A stretch of DNA of 35,456 nucleotides from Anaerobutyricum hallii DSM 3353 (GTDB lineage: Bacteria; Bacillota; Clostridia; Lachnospirales; Lachnospiraceae), in contig NZ_ACEP01000002.1 in NCBI RefSeq assembly GCF_000173975.1, positions 1-35,456 of the forward strand. The letters are read 5' to 3'. Made by a program: the position numbers and the translations under genes. The notes beneath the pieces were generated by a model that saw only the letters and a program-made list of their open reading frames with translations, searched no databases and was not told the origin of the DNA. This document shows, in pieces, positions 16,128 through 23,365 of the stretch (positions within the stretch are counted from its first letter, which is position 1; every line of letters starts with the position of its first letter).

Positions 16128-18662
16128 TTATTTCTGACCTTCTTCCACTGCATCCTGAATCATTGTTTCTACCATACCTCTTGCTGTATATACAACAGCA
16201 GTTTTTGCAATGGAGAGACCATTTTCCTGTGCAGTCTTTGTTGTAACCGGGCCAATACTGATATATTTTCCTTTGACCTCGTCAAGATTATCTACCATAG
16301 ATACAAAGGCTCGAACTGCACTGGAACTTGCAAATGTTACATAGTCAGCCATCTTAATCAAACGATTCAATTCATCTGCTTTTCTCTCATCCGTTACGGT
16401 ATGATAAAGAGAAATGCATGTGTGGGAAATTCCAGCTTCTTCTAATGCATCTGGAAGCACTCTGTTTGCTTCCTCTGCACGAAGGAGAAGAACACTTTCA
16501 TCTTTTCCGATATGAGGAACCATCGCCTCTGCCATATCTTTTGAAGAATATGCTGTCGGAATAAAATCACAGAAAATTCCATGTTCTTCCAATGCCTTTT
16601 TCGTTCCGTCTCCAATAACAGCGAAGCGGACATGCGCTAAATCTCTGATATCTTTTCGGATTTCCTGCATTTCCTCAAAGAAACATTCCACACCGTTTGC
16701 ACTGGTAAATACAATCCAGTTATACTTATCTATTTCCTTCAATGCGACATCCAGCTCTGGAAGTTTCATTCTTTCAGTACGGATTAAGCTAAAGGAAATG
16801 GCCTCTGCTCCCTCCTCTTTCAGAATCGGAGAAAGTCGGTCTACCATAGAAGTTGTTCCTGTCACAAGAACACTCTTGCCGGATAAAGGTTTGTGTCCGT
16901 ACCAGTCAAGTACCTGACGTAAACTTACAACATCACCTACAACTGTAATGGCAGGAGTCTTAATTCCCTCGCGCTTTACAACTTCTACAATATCAGCAAG
17001 TGTTCCTGTTGCAACACGCTGTCTTGCGGTTGTTCCCTCCTGAAGCACACCGACCGGAGTCGCAGGATCTTTACCATTCTCAATAAGCGAAGCTACAATA
17101 TTAGGAAGATTTTTGAGTCCCATAAGGAAAATCAATGTTCCTTCTTCTTTCGCAAGTGTCTCGTAATTTAATACACTCACACCATTTTTATGATTGCCTT
17201 CATGACCGGTAATCACATGGAAAGAAGATGCGAAATCACGATGTGTCACTGGAATACCGCAGTATGCCGGAACAGAATAAGAAGAAGAAATTCCCGGTAC
17301 AACTTCAAAGTCAACACCAGCTTCTCTAAGTTCCTGTCCTTCTTCACCGCCACGGCCGAAGATATATGGGTCACCGCCCTTTAAGCGGACAACATTTTTT
17401 CCTTCTAATGCAAGCTTCACTAAAAGCTCGTTTGTCTCATACTGTTTTAAATGATGATTTGAAGAACGCTTTCCTGCGTAAATAAGTTCTGCGTCATCTC
17501 TCACTTCATTTAAAAGGGAACTGGATGCAAGGTTATCGTATACAACGACATCTGCCTCTCTTAAAAGCTTAAGTCCTTTTCTCGTCATCAAATCCTCATC
17601 ACCAGGACCTGCACCGACAAGATATACCATGCCTTTGTTTACTTCATGAGCAACGCTGATACCAAGTTCTGCTGCTATTTCTACTTTACTTTTTCTTGCC
17701 GTATCTTTCTCTGTTATCTCTTTGTCTGTTTTAACAGCTTCTTCGACAGAAACGGCTGCTGCCACAGCCGTCCCAGCTATCGGCTTGCTGTCTGCATCTT
17801 TTTCCGCTATAGCATCTTCTATATTCACTGTCATATACGTCTTTCTGCTATGAATTCCATCTTTCACATACATGGCACGCATGGAAAATTCACCATTTTC
17901 CTCACGACAAAGTGCTGCCGCCGGTGCGTTACAGCTTCCACCGATTGTCTTTAAAAATGCTCTCTCTGCCATTAAAAGACATTCTGCTTTTTCACTGTGG
18001 ATCGCCGCAAGGATTTCTGCCATCTCTGCATCTTCTACGCGGCTTTCTACTGCAAGGATTCCCTGACCTGCGGCCGGAAGAAATACATCCGGGTCAAGAT
18101 ACTGATAGTGAAGTCCCTCTTCCTTTTCATATCCAAGTCTTTCGATTCCTGCCGCCGCAAGAATAATTCCGTCATACTGACCGTCACGAAGTTTACTTAA
18201 ACGAGTCTGTACATTTCCACGGAGAAGCTTAATCGTTACATAGGGATTAATTTCTTTAATTAATAATTCTCTTCGAAGAGAACTTGTTCCGACAATGCTT
18301 CCTGGCTCTAATTCTTCTAATTTTTTACCAGTTGTAGTAACAAAAGTATCTCTCACATCCGCTCTGTCAAGGACTGCACCGATTCCAAGCCCTTCCGGGA
18401 AATCCATCGGCATATCCTTTGCACTGTGAACCGCAATATCTACTGCACCAGAAAGAAGTTCGGCTTCAAGTTCAGCAGTAAATACACCTTTTCCACCAAA
18501 TGAAGTAAGGGATTTATCAAGAATCTGATCTCCCTTTGTGTCAATCTTTACGATTTCCACTTCTATTTCAGGAAAAGCTTTTTTAATTTTATCTTTTACA
18601 ATATCGGTCTGAATCAGAGCTAACTTACTCTTTCTCGTTCCGATTTTGATGATATTTTTCAT
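16128..18662 (-). CDS. hemC-cobA-hemD: Triple fusion: hydroxymethylbilane synthase + uroporphyrinogen III C-methyltransferase + uroporphyrinogen III synthase
   Basis: An 844-residue protein that should convert porphobilinogen to precorrin-2 on one chain. Residues 1 to about 280 are HemC, with catalytic Asp83 in AVHSAKDMP, and the dipyrromethane-carrying Cys244 in IGGSCNAPAA. Residues about 283-335 are an Ala/Glu/Lys-rich linker. Residues about 344-585 are the SAM-dependent methyltransferase CobA/SUMT (VYLVGAGPGDEDLMTRKG, VRLKGGDPYIFGRGGEE at 425-441, TGHEG). Residues about 593-844 are HemD (SVLVTGTTSM, WIVFTSANGVECFFE, YVTFASSSAVRAF). The start at 18662 is set by GGAGG six bases upstream; the earlier frame adds 12 unrelated residues. 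CobA-HemD fusions are known in Clostridia; HemC on the same chain is less usual. Confidence 0.96.
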   Translation of the reverse strand: MKNIIKIGTRKSKLALIQTDIVKDKIKKAFPEIEVEIVKIDTKGDQILDKSLTSFGGKGVFTAELEAELLSGAVDIAVHSAKDMPMDFPEGLGIGAVLDRADVRDTFVTTTGKKLEELEPGSIVGTSSLRRELLIKEINPYVTIKLLRGNVQTRLSKLRDGQYDGIILAAAGIERLGYEKEEGLHYQYLDPDVFLPAAGQGILAVESRVEDAEMAEILAAIHSEKAECLLMAERAFLKTIGGSCNAPAAALCREENGEFSMRAMYVKDGIHSRKTYMTVNIEDAIAEKDADSKPIAGTAVAAAVSVEEAVKTDKEITEKDTARKSKVEIAAELGISVAHEVNKGMVYLVGAGPGDEDLMTRKGLKLLREADVVVYDNLASSSLLNEVRDDAELIYAGKRSSNHHLKQYETNELLVKLALEGKNVVRLKGGDPYIFGRGGEEGQELREAGVDFEVVPGISSSYSVPAYCGIPVTHRDFASSFHVITGHEGNHKNGVSVLNYETLAKEEGTLIFLMGLKNLPNIVASLIENGKDPATPVGVLQEGTTARQRVATGTLADIVEVVKREGIKTPAITVVGDVVSLRQVLDWYGHKPLSGKSVLVTGTTSMVDRLSPILKEEGAEAISFSLIRTERMKLPELDVALKEIDKYNWIVFTSANGVECFFEEMQEIRKDIRDLAHVRFAVIGDGTKKALEEHGIFCDFIPTAYSSKDMAEAMVPHIGKDESVLLLRAEEANRVLPDALEEAGISHTCISLYHTVTDERKADELNRLIKMADYVTFASSSAVRAFVSMVDNLDEVKGKYISIGPVTTKTAQENGLSIAKTAVVYTARGMVETMIQDAVEEGQK

Positions 18663-18689
18663 CTTATTCCTCCACTCGTATAATAAGTT

Positions 18690-18712
18690 TGTAAGCAAAA
18701 AAAACGCTTACA
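18690..18712 (-). other. Small hairpin between cbiH and the hemC fusion
   Basis: TGTAAGC (18690-18696) and GCTTACA (18706-18712) form a 7-base stem whose loop is an A/T tract. It lies in the 58-base gap ahead of the hemC fusion. It could affect read-through or message stability, but the stem is short and there is no T-run after it. Confidence 0.3.
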
Positions 18713-18720
18713 TACTCATC

Positions 18721-19476
18721 TTATTCTACATTCGCGAATCCGTATTTGTCTTCATATCCTCTTGGGGTAATCATCTTACCATCGCGTACATATGTGTTGG
18801 AATTGCCGACAATAACGATACTGAACATATCGATCGGTGCATCTTTTACTGCATCAAGTGTTGTAATATAGGAAGATTCCTCTTCTCTGCCCGCATGGCG
18901 AACAACACCAACTGGAGTCTTGCCGTCACGATATTTCATAAGAATTTCTGCAGCCTTTTCTACATAATCCGCTCTCTTTTTGCTCTTTGGATTATAGAGA
19001 CATACGATAAAATCACCCTGTCCTGCACAATCCACTCTCTTCATAATAAGAGAGTAAGGTGTCATCAGATCACTTAAACTAATAATCGTAAAATCGTGCA
19101 TTAACGGTGCTCCAAGAATAGATGCCGCTGCACTCGCTGCTGTCACACCTGGAACAGTCTCAATCTCAACATCTGCCTTTTTCTCATTGGCAATCTCTAA
19201 AAGAATTCCTGCCATTCCGTAAATTCCGCTGTCTCCGGAACTTACCATTGCAACTGTCTTCCCTTCGGCAGCTAAATCAACTGCCATACGGCAGCGATCC
19301 ATCTCTTTTGTCATCGGTGTTGCCACGTACTCTTTCTCTGGGAAAAACTTCTTTAACATCTCTACATATGTAGTGTATCCTGTAATGATGTCTGCATTTT
19401 TAATTACATCAATTGCTTTTGCTGTCATGTGTTCATATCCACCTGGACCGAACCCAACTGCATATAATTTACCCAT
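18721..19476 (-). CDS. cbiH: Cobalt-precorrin-3 C17-methyltransferase (CbiH)
   Basis: SAM-dependent methylation at C17 that drives ring contraction in the anaerobic pathway. The 251-residue tetrapyrrole methylase has KLYAVGFGPGGYEHMTAKA at the N-terminus, SSGDSGIYGMAGIL (about 79-92), VPGVTAASAAASILGAPLMHDF, and CLYNPKSKKR, all characteristic of CbiH/CobJ. Many clostridial CbiH proteins are fused to CbiG; this one is the single-domain length, so cbiG is not hidden here. It lies 37 bases after hemA. Confidence 0.95.
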   Translation of the reverse strand: MGKLYAVGFGPGGYEHMTAKAIDVIKNADIITGYTTYVEMLKKFFPEKEYVATPMTKEMDRCRMAVDLAAEGKTVAMVSSGDSGIYGMAGILLEIANEKKADVEIETVPGVTAASAAASILGAPLMHDFTIISLSDLMTPYSLIMKRVDCAGQGDFIVCLYNPKSKKRADYVEKAAEILMKYRDGKTPVGVVRHAGREEESSYITTLDAVKDAPIDMFSIVIVGNSNTYVRDGKMITPRGYEDKYGFANVE

Positions 19477-19513
19477 TGTTTTCTCCTTCTAAAACCGATA
19501 TTCTGGTCTGTTT

Positions 19514-20692
19514 TTAATGATCCAGGCACTGGAAAAATGTTTCCAAATCTTCCGGTGTGTTATTCTCTCTCACCCAATAGAAGAAATGGTCAAATGCCTT
19601 TTCCACACCTTTATGCTCTGCTACTTTTACAAAGTTATCTCTGACCTTTCCCATAACGGATAAAGACTTCTGGAATACCATCCACTGTTCAAACTGAAGT
19701 TCATACTCATCAAGAATCCCTGATGCGGCCTCTGCTTCTCTCAGTTTCTTCTGGTTATTCTCCCTTGCGATTCTTGTAAAATCATCAATATTATAGTAGC
19801 AGGTATCGTCCACCGCACTGATTTTTGCTTCGATATCCATCGGCACAGCCAAATCGACAAAGACTCTTCGCTTCGCTGTCGTAAGCTGCTTTTTCATCTT
19901 GCTATATGTCAGTGTGTAATGCGGACTCGATGTCGCACTTATAACGACATCCATCTGATCTAAATATTCATAACGATCTTCATAATCAATTGTCGTAAAC
20001 TCGTCATTTCCATGCTTTGTCTGGATGAGCTTATTCTTACGCGTCGTAACATAAATATCTGCCTGATGAAGAGATTGAATATTCATCAGAACAATACCGC
20101 CAATCTTACCTGTCGCACCAATGATAAGAACCTTTTTATCTTTTAAAGTTCCAAGTTCTTCTTCGGCTACTTTCAGTGCAAGTGTCGCTGTTGATACAGA
20201 AGTTTTTGAAAGTTCTGTTTCGGTCTTTACTTTCTTTGCTCCTGTAACTGCCATACGGAAAAATGTATTCAGATACACTCCCGTTGTTCCAGCCTCTCTT
20301 GCCTGCTTATGTGCGGTCTTTACCTGACCGAGAATCTGGTCTTCTCCAATTACCATGGAATCAAGCCCTGCCGCTACCTGAAACAGATGATGAATCGCCT
20401 TTTTTCCATGATAAAATAAAAGATAATTTCCGATATCTTCTTCATCCTGTGCGCCTGCCTCGCCAAGCAGTACATCTTCCATCAGATTAAATACACATCC
20501 CTTGCTTTCCGAATCAGAATACACATACATTTCCGTCCGGTTGCAGGTAGATAACACGATACATTCTGAAACTTCCAAATGCTCTGTGATCTCCTGCATC
20601 ATATGTTTTTGCTGCTCCTCTGTAAATGCAAACATTTCCCTTACATGAAGAGGTGCGATTTTATGACTGATACTAATTATCTGTATACCCAT
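19514..20692 (-). CDS. hemA: Glutamyl-tRNA reductase (HemA)
   Basis: NADPH-dependent reduction of glutamyl-tRNA(Glu) to glutamate-1-semialdehyde, first step of the C5 route to 5-aminolevulinate. The 392-residue protein has the catalytic Cys50 in VLSTCNRTEMY, the LDSMVIGEDQILGQVK segment near 110-125, a Rossmann motif KVLIIGATGKIGG in the NADPH domain, and a C-terminal helical dimerisation region. GGAGG precedes the ATG by about a dozen bases. Placing hemA and hemL inside a cobalamin cluster, with no late heme genes, suggests that tetrapyrrole flux here is mainly for corrinoids. Confidence 0.95.
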   Translation of the reverse strand: MGIQIISISHKIAPLHVREMFAFTEEQQKHMMQEITEHLEVSECIVLSTCNRTEMYVYSDSESKGCVFNLMEDVLLGEAGAQDEEDIGNYLLFYHGKKAIHHLFQVAAGLDSMVIGEDQILGQVKTAHKQAREAGTTGVYLNTFFRMAVTGAKKVKTETELSKTSVSTATLALKVAEEELGTLKDKKVLIIGATGKIGGIVLMNIQSLHQADIYVTTRKNKLIQTKHGNDEFTTIDYEDRYEYLDQMDVVISATSSPHYTLTYSKMKKQLTTAKRRVFVDLAVPMDIEAKISAVDDTCYYNIDDFTRIARENNQKKLREAEAASGILDEYELQFEQWMVFQKSLSVMGKVRDNFVKVAEHKGVEKAFDHFFYWVRENNTPEDLETFFQCLDH

Positions 20693-20726
20693 TTCTTATT
20701 TTCTGCCTCCAGCAAAACCACACGGC

Positions 20727-21479
20727 TTACTCTTTTGCCTGTCTGAATTCGTGTGTAAATGTCTTGTCATAAAGTTTAGAAAGTTCATACTCGTCTCCAA
20801 GAAAATCGCCTACAACTGTAAGAGCCGTCTTTGTGATTCCTGCCTCTTTTACTTTCTGTGCGATATTTGTCAGATTGCCGATAACAATCTTCTGATCTTC
20901 CCAGGAAGCTTTGTATACAACAGCAACTGGTGTATCCTCTCTGTACTCTTCTTTTAAAGTATCTGCAAGCTGTTCAATCATTCCTACACTTAAGAAAATA
21001 ATCATTGTAGAATTATGTTTTGCTAAATCTCTTAATTTTTCCTTTGGCGGCATTGGTGTTCTGCCTTCCATTCTTGTAAGAATAACTGTCTGGGAAACTC
21101 CCGGTAAAGTATATTCTTTCTTTAAAGCTGCCGCAGTTGCAAGGAAAGAACTCACACCTGGAATGACATCATAATCAATTCCAAGACGGGAAAGCTCGTC
21201 CATCTGCTCTCTGTGTGCACCGAAAACGGCAGGGTCTCCTGTATGAACACGAGCTGTCATCTTGCCTTCAGCTTCAGCCTTTTTCATTACTTCAATAACT
21301 TCCTCTAAAGTCATTGTCGCACTGTTGTAAATCTCTGCGCCTTCTTTGGCTCCGGCAAGAACTTCCTTATTTACTAAAGAACCAGCATAGATAATTACAT
21401 CTGCCTGATCGATTAATTTCTTTCCCTTAATTGTCAGTAACTCTGGGTCTCCAGGACCCGCTCCAATAAAATGTACCAT
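20727..21479 (-). CDS. cbiF: Cobalt-precorrin-4 C11-methyltransferase (CbiF)
   Basis: SAM-dependent methylation at C11. The 250-residue protein has the N-terminal GAGPGDPELLTIKGKKLI motif (6-23), the sequence YAGSLVNKEVL that is diagnostic for CbiF/CobM, HTGDPAVFGAHREQMDEL (79-96), and VIPGVSSFLATAAALKKEYTLP. AAAGGAG lies directly before the ATG. The 187-base gap to hemL is AT-rich; I found no B12-box sequence in it. Confidence 0.95.
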   Translation of the reverse strand: MVHFIGAGPGDPELLTIKGKKLIDQADVIIYAGSLVNKEVLAGAKEGAEIYNSATMTLEEVIEVMKKAEAEGKMTARVHTGDPAVFGAHREQMDELSRLGIDYDVIPGVSSFLATAAALKKEYTLPGVSQTVILTRMEGRTPMPPKEKLRDLAKHNSTMIIFLSVGMIEQLADTLKEEYREDTPVAVVYKASWEDQKIVIGNLTNIAQKVKEAGITKTALTVVGDFLGDEYELSKLYDKTFTHEFRQAKE

Positions 21480-21666
21480 TTTTTCTCCTTTGACTTTCTG
21501 TCTTATTTACTATATTTATAGTTATATTCATTTTTATAAATATGTTTTGAGACTTGTTTTATTTTTAAAATTTCGCCCCTGTTTCCAATACAGACTTCTT
21601 ATTTATAAATTATTTCTATTTGCAATTACTCTGAATAAGTATAATATCTTTTATTTAATATCTTTC

Positions 21667-22941
21667 CTATTTTGTAAGCACATCAATAGTTCTCTGAATA
21701 TCCTCATCAGAATGAGCTGCAGAAATAAACATCGCCTCAAACTGTGAAGGTGCCACATAGATACCATTCTCTAACATATAGTTAAAGTAATCTGCGTAAG
21801 CCTTAGTATCAGAAGATGTTGCTCCTGTGTAATCTTTTACATTTTCCCCTGTAAAGAAAGCGCTCATAAGAGAACCGATCTGGTTAACATGAATATTGAT
21901 ACCTTGTTTCTTCGCTCTTACTTTGTAAGCTTCCGCAAGCTTCTTTGTATTCTCTTCAATCTTTGTATAAAGTTCTGGATGGTCTCTTAAAATTTCAAGA
22001 GTCTTGATTCCGGCTGTTGTCGCAATCGGATTACCAGATAAGGTTCCTGCCTGATAAACCTTTCCTGTCGGGGAAATATTTCTCATAATATCCTTACGTC
22101 CGCCATAGATAGCCATTGGCATTCCACCGCCGACAATCTTTCCGAAAGTAGATAAATCTGGCTTAATTCCAAACCACTCCTGTGCACCGCCGACACCAAG
22201 ACGGAATCCTGTGATAACCTCGTCAAAAATAAGAATTGTTCCATTCTCTTCTGTAATCTCACGAAGGAAAGGAAGAAAATCATCGTCAGGAATAACAACA
22301 CCCATATTTGCTGCAACTGGCTCCACAATAAGAGCTGCAATCTGGTCTTTATTATTCTCAAATAACTCTCTTACAGAATCCTTATCATTATAAAGAGCAA
22401 CTAAAGTCTGCTGTGCAAAAGAAGCAGGAACTCCGCTGCTGTCCGGTACAGACTGTGTTAATGCTGCAGAACCAGCCTGCACTAATAATCCATCAGAATG
22501 TCCATGATAACATCCCTTAAACTTAATGATCTTATCTCTTCCGGTAAATCCTCTTGCCGCACGAATCGCACTCATCGTTGCCTCAGTTCCTGAACTTACC
22601 ATACGCATCATTTCCATAGATGGTACGCAATCTTTGACAAGCTGTGCCAGTTCATTCTCCTTACCAGTTGGCGCACCAAAAGTAAGACCGTCAAAACATG
22701 CCTTCACTACTTCTTCAAGAACCTCTGGATGAGAATGTCCAAGAATTCCAGGTCCCCAGGAACAAACATAGTCAATAAACTTATTACCATCCACATCATA
22801 AACATAGGAACCCTTTGCATGGTCAATAAATAAAGGGTTCCTTCCCACAGCACCAAATGCTCTGACCGGTGAGTTTACACCACCCGGCATCAGGTCAAGT
22901 GCTACTTTATATAACTCTTCTGATTTTGTTGTATTTAACAC
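21667..22941 (-). CDS. hemL: Glutamate-1-semialdehyde 2,1-aminomutase (HemL)
   Basis: PLP-dependent conversion of glutamate-1-semialdehyde to 5-aminolevulinate, the step after HemA. The 424-residue protein has GGVNSPVRAF (20-29), the SSGTEATMSAIRAAR segment (116-130), KGCYHGHSDG, FDEVITGFRLG (239-249) and the PLP lysine Lys268 in STFGKIVGGGMPM. The start codon is GTG at 22941, supported by AAGGAGG at ideal spacing. It is the first gene of the cluster in transcription order and has a good promoter about 100 bases upstream. Confidence 0.96.
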   Translation of the reverse strand: MLNTTKSEELYKVALDLMPGGVNSPVRAFGAVGRNPLFIDHAKGSYVYDVDGNKFIDYVCSWGPGILGHSHPEVLEEVVKACFDGLTFGAPTGKENELAQLVKDCVPSMEMMRMVSSGTEATMSAIRAARGFTGRDKIIKFKGCYHGHSDGLLVQAGSAALTQSVPDSSGVPASFAQQTLVALYNDKDSVRELFENNKDQIAALIVEPVAANMGVVIPDDDFLPFLREITEENGTILIFDEVITGFRLGVGGAQEWFGIKPDLSTFGKIVGGGMPMAIYGGRKDIMRNISPTGKVYQAGTLSGNPIATTAGIKTLEILRDHPELYTKIEENTKKLAEAYKVRAKKQGINIHVNQIGSLMSAFFTGENVKDYTGATSSDTKAYADYFNYMLENGIYVAPSQFEAMFISAAHSDEDIQRTIDVLTK

Positions 22942-23040
22942 GTTATCCTCCTTAAAACAATACTGTTTTTACCTATTTTTTGTATTTTTCGTAACCTTCA
23001 GAACATGACATTCAAAAACCATCACTTTCTGCCTCGTTCG

Positions 23041-23069
23041 ATTATACCATGAATCGCTTTTTCACTAAA
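23041..23069 (-). promoter_or_regulatory. Promoter for hemL and probably the whole corrinoid cluster
   Basis: On the minus strand TATAAT (23041-23046) is preceded by TGG, giving an extended -10 element, and by TTTAGT (23064-23069) at a 17-base spacing. The -35 box is poor but an extended -10 compensates. Transcription would begin about 95 bases ahead of the hemL GTG. Confidence 0.6.
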
Positions 23070-23090
23070 GATAGTTTTCGTAAAAAGAAA

Positions 23091-23142
23091 ACAAAAAAAC
23101 ACCATTAGCGGTAGAAAGTTTTTGCTAATAGTGCTTTTTTTA
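23091..23142 (-). terminator. Rho-independent terminator after recQ (possibly bidirectional)
   Basis: CACCATTAGC (23100-23109) and GCTAATAGTG (23124-23133) form a 10-base stem with one mismatch. Read on the minus strand it is followed by a run of seven T, as expected for the end of the recQ transcript; on the plus strand it is also followed by seven T. Confidence 0.75.
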
Positions 23143-23199
23143 TCAAATTATATTTAAATATCATTATTTTGTGTGTGGAATATTACAAGTCGGGTGGAA

Positions 23200-23327
23200 A
23201 ATTCTGAATTGCCGCAGGCAAGGGAGACGCCCTCAGGGAAGGAAAGAATTCAGAATTGTGACTTTAGTCGCTGCAGGTTGGATGTGAGCGCGAAAGCGAA
23301 CATTCAACACGCCGCGACTAAAGTCAC
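23200..23327 (+). repeat. Hairpin element, copy A (rearranged)
   Basis: Core arms GTGACTTTAGTCGC (23258-23271) and GCGACTAAAGTCAC (23314-23327) pair perfectly over 14 bases. Inside is a second stem, GTTGGATGT with ACATTCAAC, capped by CGC-GAAA-GCG. The same inner hairpin occurs at 33.5 and 34.0 kb. Directly to the left is an adjoining 11-base inverted repeat AATTCTGAATT / AATTCAGAATT (23200-23210, 23247-23257) around TTGCCGCAGGCAAG. Unlike the other copies, the sequences outside the two core arms are not complementary, so one outer arm seems to have been lost or replaced. Confidence 0.75.
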
Positions 23328-23365
23328 CAATATGCTTTATTTATCTTCTGGAGTTCGTCTGTTTA

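Larger units (their letters stand above)
22942..23365. other. Intergenic region between recQ and hemL
   Basis: This 424-base interval holds, from left to right: the hemL leader, an extended -10 promoter firing toward hemL (23041-23069), a hairpin terminator for recQ (23091-23142), and the rearranged hairpin element (23200-23327). A plus-strand open frame from 23173 runs through the element and antisense to recQ, and is not considered a gene. No cobalamin riboswitch signature was recognised in the roughly 100-base hemL leader. Confidence 0.7.

Noticed and set aside
18721-19476. CbiH-CbiG fusion
   Set aside because: The protein has only the 251 residues of a single tetrapyrrole methylase domain; no CbiG sequence follows.
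21480-21666. Cobalamin riboswitch in the hemL-cbiF gap
   Set aside because: The gap is AT-rich with no B12-box sequence and too little paired structure visible by eye.
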